NCBI GenBank assembly: GCA_934658705.1
Contig: CAKUHP010000012.1
Span: forward strand, 1-46,910
Direction: 5' to 3'
DNA from: an uncultured Collinsella sp.
GTDB taxonomy: Bacteria; Actinomycetota; Coriobacteriia; Coriobacteriales; Coriobacteriaceae
Length of the DNA stretch: 46,910 nucleotides
This document shows, piece by piece, positions 35,207-43,725 of the stretch (positions are counted from its first letter, which is position 1; every line of letters starts with the position of its first letter). Both the position numbers and the translations under genes were made by a program. The notes under the pieces were generated by a model, which was given only the letters and a program-made list of their open reading frames with translations, had not been told where the DNA came from and made no database searches.

Positions 35207-35806
35207 ATGACAGAGCCGCTTACCGCCGGAATCACCCGCGACCGCGCGTTCGAACTGCTCAATGAGCACAACAAGGACCCGTTCCACATCACCCACGGCG
35301 AGACGGTCGAGGGCACCATGCGCTACTTTGCACGCGAGTTCGACCCCGAGAACGAGGAGTTTTGGGGCATCGTCGGCCTGCTGCACGACTTGGATTGGGA
35401 GGAGCATGAGGACGACCCCATGAACCACACCATCTATGCCGCCGAGATTCTCGAGGGTGAGGGTGCGACTCCCGAGCTTATCCGCGCCATCCAGACGCAC
35501 ACGTCCGATTTCAATACCTCGCTGCCCAAGCCCGAGCTGCAGATGGAAAAGATCCTGTTTGCCTGCGATGAGCTCACCGGCCTGATCGGCGCCGCCGTCA
35601 TCATGCGCCCGAGCAAGAGCGTCATGGACTTTACGACCAAGTCGCTCAAAAAGAAATTCAAGGACAAGCGCTTTGCCGCCGGCTGCTCGCGCGATGTAAT
35701 TTCGCAGGGCGCCGAGATGCTGGGCTGGGAGCTGCCCGAGCTCTTCGATCGCACCATCGCGGCCATGCAGTCCTTCGCGCCCGATCGCGACACCTTCCAG
35801 GCCTAA
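35207..35806 (+). CDS. HD-domain hydrolase
   Basis: The 199-residue protein belongs to the HD phosphohydrolase superfamily. His30 (ITHGETVE), H60-D61 (GLLHDLDWEEHEDD) and a later His in IQTHTSDF are the likely metal ligands. FACDELTGLIGAAVIMRPSKSV is typical of a subgroup of small HD proteins of unknown substrate. AAGGAG precedes the ATG. The gene converges on proA and the two are separated by an R1 hairpin. The nucleotide or phosphate-ester substrate cannot be deduced. Confidence 0.85.
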   Translation: MTEPLTAGITRDRAFELLNEHNKDPFHITHGETVEGTMRYFAREFDPENEEFWGIVGLLHDLDWEEHEDDPMNHTIYAAEILEGEGATPELIRAIQTHTSDFNTSLPKPELQMEKILFACDELTGLIGAAVIMRPSKSVMDFTTKSLKKKFKDKRFAAGCSRDVISQGAEMLGWELPELFDRTIAAMQSFAPDRDTFQA

Positions 35807-35810
35807 TTCC

Positions 35811-35852
35811 AAAACCACCACAAAGGGGACAGGCACCTTTGTGGTGGTTTTT
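35811..35852. repeat. Hairpin repeat, family R1, copy 2, between convergent genes
   Basis: The copy is identical to the one at 35112 over 41 bp. It lies 5 bp after the HD gene and 15 bp before the proA stop, serving both as terminator. Confidence 0.9.
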
Positions 35853-35866
35853 CGTTTGCAACAGGT

Positions 35867-37153
35867 TTAGGGGCGGACCTGGCCGGTGCCGCGGAGCTTG
35901 TATTTGTAGGTGGTGAGGGCCTCGGCGGCAAAGGGGCCGCGGGCGTGGAGCTTTTGGGTCGAGATGCCGATCTCGGCGCCCAGGCCAAACTCGCCGCCGT
36001 CGGTAAAGCGCGTGCTGGCGTTGGCGTACACGGCCGAGGCATCGACCGCAACCAAGAAGCGCTCGCAGGCGGCCTCGTCCTCGGCAACGATGGCCTCGGA
36101 GTGCATGGTGCCGTAGCGGTTGATGTGCGCGATGGCCTCGTCCTCGTCGGCCACGACCTTCACGCTCATCTCGAGCGCCAGATACTCGCGGCCCCAGTCC
36201 TCCTCGGTTGCGGCAACGTAGTCGTCGCCCTCGGCAAGCCCGGCGTCGGCGCACACGGCGCAGGTGGCCTCGTCGCCGTGAATCAGCACGCCATGGTCAT
36301 GCAACACGGCAACGACCGCGGGCAGGAACGCATCGACAACGGCACGGTCCACGAGCAGCGACTCGGCGGCGTTGCACACGCCCACGCGCTGGGTCTTGGC
36401 GTTGACGATAATGTTGAGTGCCTTGTCAAAGTCGGCGGATTCGTGTACGTAAATGTGGCAGTTGCCCGTGCCCGTCTCGATCACCGGCACCAGCGACTCG
36501 CGCACGCAGCGCTGAATCAGGCCCGCACCGCCGCGCGGAATGAGCACGTCGACGATGCCGCGGAGCTTCATGAGCTCGCCAGTGGCCTCGCGGTCGGTGG
36601 ACTCAATCATCGACACGGCCTCGCGCGGAAAGCCCTTGGCCTCGAGCGCATCGGCCAGCAACTCGGCAATCATGGCGCACGAGTGGTACGCCAACGAGCC
36701 GCCGCGCAGAATGCATGCGTTACCAGTGCGGATGCAGATGCCCGCGGCGTCGGCCGTCACGTTGGGGCGCGCCTCGTAGACCATAGCGACCAGGCCCAGC
36801 GGCACGCTCACGCGGGTGAGGTCCACGCCGCTTGCAAGCACGCGGTGGTCGAGCACACGACCGACAGGATCGGGCAGCTCGGCGAGTTTCTCCAGGCCGG
36901 CGGCCATGCCCTCGACGCGCTCGGGCGTCAGCAGCAGACGGTCGAGCAGACCGGCCGAGGTCCCCGCATCGCGCGCGGCGGACATATCAAGCTCGTTGGC
37001 GGCGACGATGGAGTCGACACCGTCGCGCAGCGCTGCGGCCATGGCGCGCACGGCCTCCTGACGCTGCTCGTCGCTCGCGGTGGCAAGCGAAGCCGACGCT
37101 GCCTTGGCGGCAACAGCAAGATCGTGGACATACGTGGCTATATCGACCGACAT
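35867..37153 (-). CDS. proA: Gamma-glutamyl phosphate reductase
   Basis: ProA reduces glutamyl 5-phosphate to the semialdehyde in proline synthesis. The 428-residue protein has MVYEARPNVTADAAGICIRTGNA near 125-147, the catalytic Cys260 in RVGVCNAAESLL and the C-terminal GLGAEIGISTQKLHARGP segment. The ATG is preceded by GAGAAAGGG. It is leftward, while its pathway partner proB lies 1.6 kb away, with the iminopeptidase in between pointing right. Enzyme identity is secure. Confidence 0.96.
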   Translation of the reverse strand: MSVDIATYVHDLAVAAKAASASLATASDEQRQEAVRAMAAALRDGVDSIVAANELDMSAARDAGTSAGLLDRLLLTPERVEGMAAGLEKLAELPDPVGRVLDHRVLASGVDLTRVSVPLGLVAMVYEARPNVTADAAGICIRTGNACILRGGSLAYHSCAMIAELLADALEAKGFPREAVSMIESTDREATGELMKLRGIVDVLIPRGGAGLIQRCVRESLVPVIETGTGNCHIYVHESADFDKALNIIVNAKTQRVGVCNAAESLLVDRAVVDAFLPAVVAVLHDHGVLIHGDEATCAVCADAGLAEGDDYVAATEEDWGREYLALEMSVKVVADEDEAIAHINRYGTMHSEAIVAEDEAACERFLVAVDASAVYANASTRFTDGGEFGLGAEIGISTQKLHARGPFAAEALTTYKYKLRGTGQVRP

Positions 37154-37266
37154 GGGCGGCCCTTTCTCCTAGAAGCTTGCCAACCATGGTAGCCGATTTG
37201 CGCATGCCCTCGCGCGCGGCGGTAGAATTGGTCAACACGAAACACCGCGACGAACGGAAGTACCGT

Positions 37267-38685
37267 ATGGCCCTCATCACTTCGTACCACGTCCCCGGCC
37301 TCTATGTCGAGGACCACAGCATCGACGTCCCCTTGGATTGGCGAGGCCTGGAGCCGATGCTATTGGCCGTCGGCAGCACCATGCGCCGCGGCGCCATGCC
37401 GGCGCCCATCGCCGGCGCGCCCGAGAGCATCAAACTCTTCTACCGCGTGGTCTGCGCGCCCGACCGCATCAACGACGACCTGCCACTGCTCCTGTTTTTG
37501 CAGGGCGGCCCCGGCGGCGAGAGCCCGCGCCCGCTGTCGCCCACGAGTGACGGATGGATCGAGGAGGCTGTCAAGCATTTCCGCGTGGTCCTGCCCGACC
37601 AGCGAGGCACGGGGCGCAGCAGCTGCGTGGGCGGGCGCACGATCGCGGCTCTGGGCGAGCGCGCGACGGCCGCCGGCTCCGATGCGGCACGCTCGCAGGC
37701 AGACTTCCTCAAACGCCACCTCGCCAGCTCCATCGTGCGCGATTTTGAGTATCTGCGCCTGGTGGGCTTTGGTGGCAAGCCGTGGGTCACGCTCGGCCAG
37801 AGCTACGGCGGCTTTTTGACGCTGAGCTATCTGTCGCTCTTCCCCGAGGGCGTGGCGGCGAGCTTTACCTGCGGCGGCATCCCCCACGTCCCGGCAAGCG
37901 CCAGCGAGGTCTACGCGCACACCTTCCCGCGCATGGCCGCCAAGACGCAGCAGTATTACGACCGCTACCCCGCCGACGTCGAGCGCGTGGCGGCCCTTGC
38001 CGATGCGCTTGAGGAGCAGAAGCCCGCGCTGCCCGACGGCTCGCCGATGACGGTCGAGCGCCTGCAGCTTATGGGCAGCGACTTTGGCATGAAGCCGAGC
38101 TTTGAGCGCATGCACTGGATAATCGATCATGCTTTTGTTGACGGTGACGGCACGCTGAGCTGCGGCGCCTCGGTGTCCGACAGCTTTTTGATGCGCGCCT
38201 TCGAGCGCACCAACACGCGCACGAATCCGCTGTACTGGACGCTTCAGGAGTTCATCTACGCCGACGGCGATACCATGCCGATTCGCTGGGCCGCGGCCGA
38301 GGAGAAGGCCCATCGCGCCGAGTTCGACACCCTCGCGCGCCCGCTCATGTTTACCGGCGAGGCCATGTTCCCGTGGATGTTTGAGCAGATGCCCGAACTT
38401 AAGCCCTTCAAGCCGGCGATGGACCTGCTGATGGAGGACACCAGCTGGGACAAGATCTACGACCCGCAGCGCCTGGCCTGCAACGAGGTGCCGCTCCAGG
38501 CCGCGGTGTACTTCGATGACATGTACGTGGACTCGGGCATGCAGCTCGACACGCTCAGCCGCGTGGGCAACGCGCACGCCTGGGTAACCAACGAGTTCGA
38601 GCACGACGGCCTGCACGGCAGCGTAGTGTTCAAGCACCTCTTTAACGAAGCCCTCAACCGCGGAGACCTACGTCGCATCTTCTAG
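37267..38685 (+). CDS. pip: Proline iminopeptidase, S33 alpha/beta hydrolase
   Basis: The 472-residue enzyme is of the S33 type that removes N-terminal proline from peptides. It shows the oxyanion segment FLQGGPGGESPRP (77-89), DQRGTGRS (111-118), and the nucleophile Ser179 in GQSYGGF. A late His in NEFEHDGLHGS is a candidate for the triad. Its size of about 470 residues suits the larger aminopeptidases of this group. The ATG at 37267 has GGAAG upstream. Between proA and proB it would supply proline from peptides in parallel with synthesis. Confidence 0.88.
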   Translation: MALITSYHVPGLYVEDHSIDVPLDWRGLEPMLLAVGSTMRRGAMPAPIAGAPESIKLFYRVVCAPDRINDDLPLLLFLQGGPGGESPRPLSPTSDGWIEEAVKHFRVVLPDQRGTGRSSCVGGRTIAALGERATAAGSDAARSQADFLKRHLASSIVRDFEYLRLVGFGGKPWVTLGQSYGGFLTLSYLSLFPEGVAASFTCGGIPHVPASASEVYAHTFPRMAAKTQQYYDRYPADVERVAALADALEEQKPALPDGSPMTVERLQLMGSDFGMKPSFERMHWIIDHAFVDGDGTLSCGASVSDSFLMRAFERTNTRTNPLYWTLQEFIYADGDTMPIRWAAAEEKAHRAEFDTLARPLMFTGEAMFPWMFEQMPELKPFKPAMDLLMEDTSWDKIYDPQRLACNEVPLQAAVYFDDMYVDSGMQLDTLSRVGNAHAWVTNEFEHDGLHGSVVFKHLFNEALNRGDLRRIF

Positions 38686-38693
38686 CGAAGGAG

Positions 38694-38736
38694 TGTCCCA
38701 AAGTGCCGGCACATAAGGAACGTCCCCAAGTGCCGG
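38694..38736. repeat. Tandem repeat R5 with GGGGAC core
   Basis: TGTCCCAAAGTGCCGG (38694-38709) and CGTCCCCAAGTGCCGG (38721-38736) are two 16-bp units differing at two bases, 11 bp apart. The complement contains the GGGGAC core also seen in R1 and R4. Confidence 0.6.
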
Positions 38737-38785
38737 AAGAAAGACAGCGCTGCTGGCGAACGGCCTGCAGCGCTGTCTTTCTTTA
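38737..38785. terminator. Bidirectional terminator between pip and proB
   Basis: AAGAAAGACAGCGCTGC (38737-38753) pairs perfectly with 38767-38783 over 17 bp. A short T-rich tail follows on each side. It directly abuts R5 and overlaps the proB stop. Confidence 0.85.
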
Positions 38786-39910
38786 TGCGAAGACTATCAA
38801 GTTATCTCTATGAATCGCGGGCTTCTCGGCCAAGTCTGCCAGCAGGCGGTTGCTGGCAATCTGGTCTTGGCGGCGGCCGGCTGCGAGCTCAAGCACGTCC
38901 GAATCGGCCTCGGCAATACCACGGGCGACGACCATGCCGCTCGGATCGCACACGTCGAGCACATCGCCCTCGGCAAACTCGCCATCGACCTCGCGAATAC
39001 CCACCGCGAGCAGCGACGAACCGCGGCTGACCAGCGCCTTCGCGGCACCATCGTCAACCGTCACCGAACCGTGGGCCTTGTCGCCCAGCGCAATCCACAG
39101 CTTGCGGGGTGCGATGTCCAAGCGCTCCGCCGGCGGATCGAACAGGGTACCCACGCTCTCGCCACGGGCCAGGCGCACCAGCGCATCGGGCTCCTCGCCC
39201 GAGCAGATCACGCTCTGGATGCCCGCCGTCATCAAAATGCGGCTCGCGCGGATCTTGGTGATCATACCGCCCGTGCCCACCGACGTCGACGAATCGCCCG
39301 CCGAGGCAATGATCTTGGCATCGATCTTATGCACGACCGGGACAAACTCGGCCGTCGGGTCCTCGTGCGGATTGGCGGTGTAGAGGCCGTCGATGTCGGA
39401 CAGCGTCACGCACAGGTCGGCGGAAACCAGGCAGCTCACGAGCGCCGCCAGCGTGTCGTTGTCGCCGAACTTGATCTCGTCGACGGTAACGGTGTCGTTC
39501 TCGTTGACGACCGGCACCACGCCCAGCTCCACTAGACGCAGCAGGGCGTCGCGAGCGTGCAGATAGGACGTGCGACGCGCCGTGTCGTGACGCGTGAGCA
39601 GCACGAGCGAGGTGAGCAGATCCCGTGCATGGAACTCCTCGTCGTAGGCCGACGAGATGATGCACTGACCGGCCGAGGCGCAGGCCTGCAGGCTCGGCAG
39701 GTCACCGACCGGCTTGCGGTCGAAGCCCAGCACGGGATAGCCACAGGCAATGGCACCCGAACTCACCACGACCAGACGCCAGCCAATCTTGCGCAGAGCG
39801 GCCGCCTGATCGGCAAGCCCGCCGATAAAGGCGCGGTTGACCTTGCCATCAGCGCCCACCACCGTGGACGAACCGATCTTTACCACCATCGTTTTATAAG
39901 AAGTCGTCAT
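38783..39910 (-). CDS. proB: Glutamate 5-kinase
   Basis: ProB phosphorylates glutamate as the first step of proline synthesis and is usually inhibited by proline. The 375-residue protein has MVVKIGSSTVVG, VVSSGAIACG, VVPVVNENDTVTVDEIKFGDNDTLAA and VGTGGMITKIRASRI, all amino-acid kinase motifs. The C-terminal PUA domain (about residues 275-360) is present. The ATG at 39910 is the family start though its ribosome site is poor. It follows pncB after an R4 hairpin and stands apart from proA. Confidence 0.96.
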   Translation of the reverse strand: MTTSYKTMVVKIGSSTVVGADGKVNRAFIGGLADQAAALRKIGWRLVVVSSGAIACGYPVLGFDRKPVGDLPSLQACASAGQCIISSAYDEEFHARDLLTSLVLLTRHDTARRTSYLHARDALLRLVELGVVPVVNENDTVTVDEIKFGDNDTLAALVSCLVSADLCVTLSDIDGLYTANPHEDPTAEFVPVVHKIDAKIIASAGDSSTSVGTGGMITKIRASRILMTAGIQSVICSGEEPDALVRLARGESVGTLFDPPAERLDIAPRKLWIALGDKAHGSVTVDDGAAKALVSRGSSLLAVGIREVDGEFAEGDVLDVCDPSGMVVARGIAEADSDVLELAAGRRQDQIASNRLLADLAEKPAIHRDNLIVFA

Positions 39911-39957
39911 ACGTCAAACCAATCGAATGCTGAGCGAGCGAACGAGTGAGCGAGAAT

Positions 39958-39990
39958 ATGATCCGTTTTCCACCGTCGTATGCGGATCAT
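39958..39990. repeat. Hairpin repeat, family R4, copy 2
   Basis: ATGATCCG (39958-39965) and CGGATCAT (39983-39990) form the stem, and 13 bp (ATGATCCGTTTTC) are identical to copy 1. The pncB stop codon lies in the right arm, so the repeat now forms the end of that gene. Confidence 0.75.
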
Positions 39991-41492
39991 TTTGCCCAGG
40001 GGAAGGCCGATGCCGCGGCCATGTTCTTGCGCACGAGCTCGTCGCGCACCTGGGCCAGGCCCTGTTCCATACCCACCACGTAGGTCTGCGGATACAGGAA
40101 GCGCTTGAAAGCCGCGTCCAGATGATCGAGCGCCCAAGCACAGCGCTCACGCGCGTCCTCGATGCTCTCACGCGGAGCCACCGCACTGCCTTCGCGCACG
40201 ATCGGCACCAGCAGCTCGCGATACTCAAGCTCCGACACATCGGTCACCAGGGCGGCATCGTTCACGGCCACGAGGGTATTGCCGCGCGCGGCGCCCTCCC
40301 CCGCCAGATGATCCTCGTCATAGATCATGTCGCAGACCGGGCCGCCAAAGCCGTCGTAATAGCGACGCACTCGCTGCACACCCGGAATCGTGCGCTTGTA
40401 GGGCTGCTCGGAGAGCTTCACCACCGGCGTCCACGGGTCCGCATCGCTCGCACGGCGGGCGGAAAGCTTATACACGCCGCCCAGCGCCGGCTGATCGTAA
40501 CAGGTCGCGAGCTTGGTGCCCACGCCAAAGCTGTCGATGGGTGCGCCCTGGTCGAGCAGCGACTGAATCGTGTACTCGTCCAGATCGTTGGACACCGAGA
40601 TCCCCACATAAGGCAGGCCCTCGGCATCGAAACGACCGCGGACATACTTGGAGAGCTTGGCCAGGTCGCCTGAGTCAATGCGAATAGCCGACAGGCGCTC
40701 ACCCGCCGCCTCCATCTCCTTGGCAACCGTAATGGCATGCTCGCAGCCCTCGCGCACATCGTAGGTGTCGATGAGCAGCGTGCAATTCTTGGGACTCGAC
40801 TTGGCAAACGCGCGGAAGGCCTCAAGCTCGGAATCGAAGCTCATAACCCAGCTGTGCGCGTGCGTGCCAAAGACGGGAATGCCGTAGCGGCGACCGGCCA
40901 GCACGTTGGACGTGGACGAGCAGCCCGCCACGTAGCTCGCGCGCGCAACGGCCAGACCGCCATCGGGACCCTGGGCGCGGCGCAGGCCGAACTCGGCGAC
41001 GGGGCGACCATCGGCCGCGAGAACCACGCGCGCCGTCTTGGTGGCGACGAGCGTCTGGAAGCCGACGATATTGAGCAGCGCGGTCTCGAGCAGCTGGCAC
41101 TCCAGCGCGGGGCCGGTCACACGCACCATGGGCTCGCGCGGAAAGACGAGCTCGCCCTCGGGCACGGCATCGATGTTCACGTGCGCGCGGAAGTCGCGCA
41201 GGTAGTCGAGAAACGCGGACTTGAACATCGCGCCGCCGGCTGGGGCCTCAAGCGACGCAAGGTAGTCGATGTCCTCGGGCGTAAAGCGTAGGTTCTCGAC
41301 CAGCTCGGGCAGCTCGGCGGTACCGCACATGACGGCGTACGCGCTGCCAAAGGGGTGGTCACGGTAAAACGCAGTAAAACAACCCTGCTCATTGGCCTTA
41401 CCGCTCTCCCACAGGCCCTGGGCCATAGTGAGCTCGTACAGATCGGTGAGCATTGCAATGTCGGTGGGATGCGAGATGTCGGTCAAAGCCAT
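39987..41492 (-). CDS. pncB: Nicotinate phosphoribosyltransferase
   Basis: The 501-residue enzyme joins nicotinate to PRPP in NAD salvage. It has TDLYELTMAQGLWESG near residue 16, the GCFTAFYRDHPFGSAYAV region and AEFGLRRAQGPDG near 168. It also has FGTHAHSWVMSF near 207 with the phosphorylatable-type His, and IRIDSGDLAKLS near 270. GAAAGG precedes the ATG. The C-terminus is completed inside an R4 hairpin. Together with the atypical NadB-like protein, this suggests the strain salvages niacin rather than making it from aspartate. Confidence 0.95.
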   Translation of the reverse strand: MALTDISHPTDIAMLTDLYELTMAQGLWESGKANEQGCFTAFYRDHPFGSAYAVMCGTAELPELVENLRFTPEDIDYLASLEAPAGGAMFKSAFLDYLRDFRAHVNIDAVPEGELVFPREPMVRVTGPALECQLLETALLNIVGFQTLVATKTARVVLAADGRPVAEFGLRRAQGPDGGLAVARASYVAGCSSTSNVLAGRRYGIPVFGTHAHSWVMSFDSELEAFRAFAKSSPKNCTLLIDTYDVREGCEHAITVAKEMEAAGERLSAIRIDSGDLAKLSKYVRGRFDAEGLPYVGISVSNDLDEYTIQSLLDQGAPIDSFGVGTKLATCYDQPALGGVYKLSARRASDADPWTPVVKLSEQPYKRTIPGVQRVRRYYDGFGGPVCDMIYDEDHLAGEGAARGNTLVAVNDAALVTDVSELEYRELLVPIVREGSAVAPRESIEDARERCAWALDHLDAAFKRFLYPQTYVVGMEQGLAQVRDELVRKNMAAASAFPWAK

Positions 41493-41575
41493 GGGGCGAC
41501 CTTTCGGATGCGTTGTGCAGAGGTTGAGGATTGGGCGGGACAGGATGCGCGGGCGTGGCGCCGGACGCGAATCGG

Positions 41576-42010
41576 CTAGTGCAGGCCCATGCTGCCCGTG
41601 ATCGTGTAGCCCATAAAGACGATAAACCCAATCAAGGCGAGCGCGATGATGAGCTTTTGAGCCGGCGGCATGCCGGGGATCTCGTCCTCACCTTCGGGCT
41701 CCTTGGAGGTAACCATACGCTGAGCAAAGGTCATCTCGTCACGGCTCGGCTTGGGCTCGACGGGCTTGGGGCGAGCGGCCTTTTTGGGCTGAGGCTTAGG
41801 TGCAGCGGGCGCCTGCTTCGCGGCTGCGGGCTCGGACGCGGCCTTGGCAGCAGCCTCCTCGGCCTTCGCGCGCTCAGCACGCAGGGCGGCCAGCTCCTCA
41901 CGCTCGCGACGGGCCTGCTCCTGGGCCTCGCGGCGGGCCTTCTCGGCGCGGAGCTCTTCCAACTCGGCGCGCTCCTCGGCAGACAGTGGTTGGGACTCAA
42001 GCTCGGCCAT
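41576..42010 (-). CDS. Small coiled-coil membrane protein, unknown function
   Basis: This 144-residue protein starts with a highly charged Glu/Arg/Ala coiled coil (residues 8-60), continues with an Ala/Pro/Lys-rich linker and ends with one membrane helix (KLIIALALIGFIVFMGYTI, about 118-136). I do not recognise a family. It is probably a tail-anchored protein with the coiled coil in the cytoplasm. The ATG at 42010 is behind GAAAGGG, which lies in the T-run of the tRNA-Ala terminator. It could be cotranscribed with pncB, 83 bp downstream. Confidence 0.65.
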   Translation of the reverse strand: MAELESQPLSAEERAELEELRAEKARREAQEQARREREELAALRAERAKAEEAAAKAASEPAAAKQAPAAPKPQPKKAARPKPVEPKPSRDEMTFAQRMVTSKEPEGEDEIPGMPPAQKLIIALALIGFIVFMGYTITGSMGLH

Positions 42011-42028
42011 GGTACAGCCCTTTCTTTT

Positions 42029-42061
42029 TAAAAAAAGCCGCCGACACAATGTCAGCGGCTT
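42029..42061 (-). terminator. Terminator of tRNA-Ala
   Basis: Reading leftward, AAGCCGCTGAC (42051-42061) pairs with GTCGGCGGCTT (42035-42045) with one wobble, then TTTTTT. It is followed directly by the ribosome site of the next gene. Confidence 0.88.
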
Positions 42062-42075
42062 ATCAAATCCAAGGG

Positions 42076-42148
42076 TGGAGACGAAGGGAGTCGAACCCTC
42101 GGCCTCTGCCATGCGACGGCAGCGCTCTCCCAACTGAGCTACGTCCCC
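42076..42148 (-). tRNA. tRNA-Ala (CGC anticodon)
   Basis: The 73-base cloverleaf has anticodon loop GTCGCAT (CGC), the G3-U70 pair that identifies alanine tRNA and discriminator A. Unlike the Lys and His genes here, CCA is not encoded. Confidence 0.94.
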
Positions 42149-42253
42149 AGGACAAGTTGATATTTTACCTACGGCTCGCCAACTGTCAACGCCCAATAAC
42201 CAGTCTTTTTGGAACGGAGCTATTTTAACTGCCCTTGCGTCAAATATGCGCGG

Positions 42254-43198
42254 CTAGCTACTTTGCGCGCTCGTAAGAACACCGGTGGTGTCGAAGGCTG
42301 GGGTGAAGCTCTCGTCTACCGCACCGCCTTCTTGCCAGAACATCGTCGTAAAGCCCAGGTCGTCGGCATGGTCGAGCACCTGCTCGTACTCCTCGCGCGT
42401 CACGGCGCGCGCCAGGTCGCCGCCCTGCTCACGCATAAGCGCATTGGGCGTGTACTGGTTCATGACCGAAATCGGCACATCGCCCACCGTCCGCCACACC
42501 AGATCAAGCACGCGGCACGAATCGTCCGCATGCCCCGGCAGCACCAGGTGGCGCACGATGATGCCGCGCTTCATGAGGCCATCGTCGTCCACCAGCTCTC
42601 CCCCGCGGCGCTCGATCTCGCGGGCCATCTGCGCCAGACCCGACACGGCCACGCGCGGGTAGTCCTTAATATGTGAGAGCGACTGAGCAAGCCCGGCATC
42701 GGCATATTTAAAGTCGGTGAGCCACACGTCGACCAGGTCGCCCAAGGCTGCCACGGCACTCGCCCGCTCATAACCACTCGTGTTATAGACAATGGGAATG
42801 CTCAGCCCGCGCTCCCGTGCCGCAGCAATCGCCGCCGGCAGCAGGTGAGCATAGTGGGTCGCCGTCACCAGGTTGATGTTGTTGGCACTCTGGTCCTGCA
42901 GCTCCAGCATAATCTCGACCAGACGCTCGGGCGTAATCTCCAGACCGAAATTGCCCGTCGAGATCTCGTGATTTTGGCAGTAGATGCATTTGAGCGAACA
43001 GCCGCTAAAGAAGATCGTTCCCGAGCCGGCCTCGCCCGAGATGGGCGGCTCCTCCCACATATGGAGCGCCGCGCGGGCCACCTTGAGCGTGTCATCGGCG
43101 CCGCACACGCCACGTGCTCCCTCATCGCGCGCCGCACCGCAACGGCGCGGACACAAATGACAGGCGGGCGAAAAAAGTTCGGTCAACGACGTCGGCAT
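42254..43198 (-). CDS. Radical SAM protein, PflX/COG1313 type
   Basis: The 314-residue protein has the radical SAM cluster motif Cys67-X3-Cys71-X2-Cys74 in SGCSLKCIYCQNHEIS. Before it lies a second set of cysteines (13, 16, 20 and 32, from CHLCPRRCG and GVCG) that could bind an auxiliary cluster. These are the hallmarks of the PflX group, distant relatives of pyruvate formate-lyase activases. No glycyl-radical enzyme is adjacent, and the target is unknown. I prefer the ATG at 43198, nine bases after GGAG, to one five codons upstream, which lies too close. It depends on iron-sulfur clusters that the Suf system would provide. Confidence 0.85.
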   Translation of the reverse strand: MPTSLTELFSPACHLCPRRCGAARDEGARGVCGADDTLKVARAALHMWEEPPISGEAGSGTIFFSGCSLKCIYCQNHEISTGNFGLEITPERLVEIMLELQDQSANNINLVTATHYAHLLPAAIAAARERGLSIPIVYNTSGYERASAVAALGDLVDVWLTDFKYADAGLAQSLSHIKDYPRVAVSGLAQMAREIERRGGELVDDDGLMKRGIIVRHLVLPGHADDSCRVLDLVWRTVGDVPISVMNQYTPNALMREQGGDLARAVTREEYEQVLDHADDLGFTTMFWQEGGAVDESFTPAFDTTGVLTSAQSS

Positions 43199-43319
43199 AA
43201 AACCATGCTCCAAAACAACGATTCAGCAGCTCAAACGTAAAGGCCCGGACCGCGCAGACGGCCTCAAGCCCAAGGCGCCGTAATCGTCCGACACGATTTT
43301 TGTAATGTCAAGACTGGAA

Positions 43320-43349
43320 TCGACAAAGTGCCGCTTTATGATGTAGGTA
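43320..43349 (+). promoter_or_regulatory. Candidate promoter of the leader RNA
   Basis: TCGACA (43320-43325) and TAGGTA (43344-43349) are 18 bp apart, with the start expected near 43356. A second -10-like box, TATGAT (43337-43342), lies between. Confidence 0.4.
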
Positions 43350-43355
43350 TTCCGC

Positions 43356-43494
43356 CCCCCGCGGAGCAACTGGGTGAACCGTCGCGTTTATTTAGGGAGC
43401 CCACACAGTCGTACTTAGTACAGGTATCCTTCGTTGTTAAGGACGCTGGAACGGTCGATGAGGGCACCCACCTGTTTTAGGTGGGTTCATTTTC
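43356..43494 (+). ncRNA. Candidate structured leader or small RNA before the wecA/tagO-type gene
   Basis: The stretch ends in a clear terminator: ACCCACCT (43466-43473) pairs with AGGTGGGT (43479-43486) around GTTTT, then TCATTTT. CACCCA in the first arm can instead pair with TGGGTG at 43371-43376, a possible antiterminator. TCCTT/AAGGA (about 43427-43443) and GTAC/GTAC near 43411-43421 add further hairpins. It may be an attenuator controlling the gene at 43726, or a separate small RNA such as 6S. I cannot tell. No gene occupies 43199-43725. Confidence 0.45.
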
Positions 43495-43725
43495 GTAACG
43501 TGGGGGGTGGTTTTCTTTTGCCGAAAATCGCCAATGTAATCTATTTGGATCCCCGAGCTGGCGCCCCAACAAGTCATCAACAACATCCCAATATCTGGTA
43601 AGCGCGTGATAATGCCATCGCGCAAACCCCCGCACCCCCTTTGGTCGAGTATCATGGGTCAGCTATGCCTTTGCCGCGTAGCACCCTTTGACCTTTTCCT
43701 TCGACGCTTGGCGGTTTTTCGATTC

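Noticed and set aside
35112..35852. CRISPR repeats
   Set aside because: Only two exact copies lie 700 bp apart with genes between and no regular spacers, so they are terminator-like hairpins.
43356..43494. T-box riboswitch
   Set aside because: GGGTGAACCGTCGCG resembles the T-box slightly, but the next gene is not a synthetase and the specifier stem is not evident.
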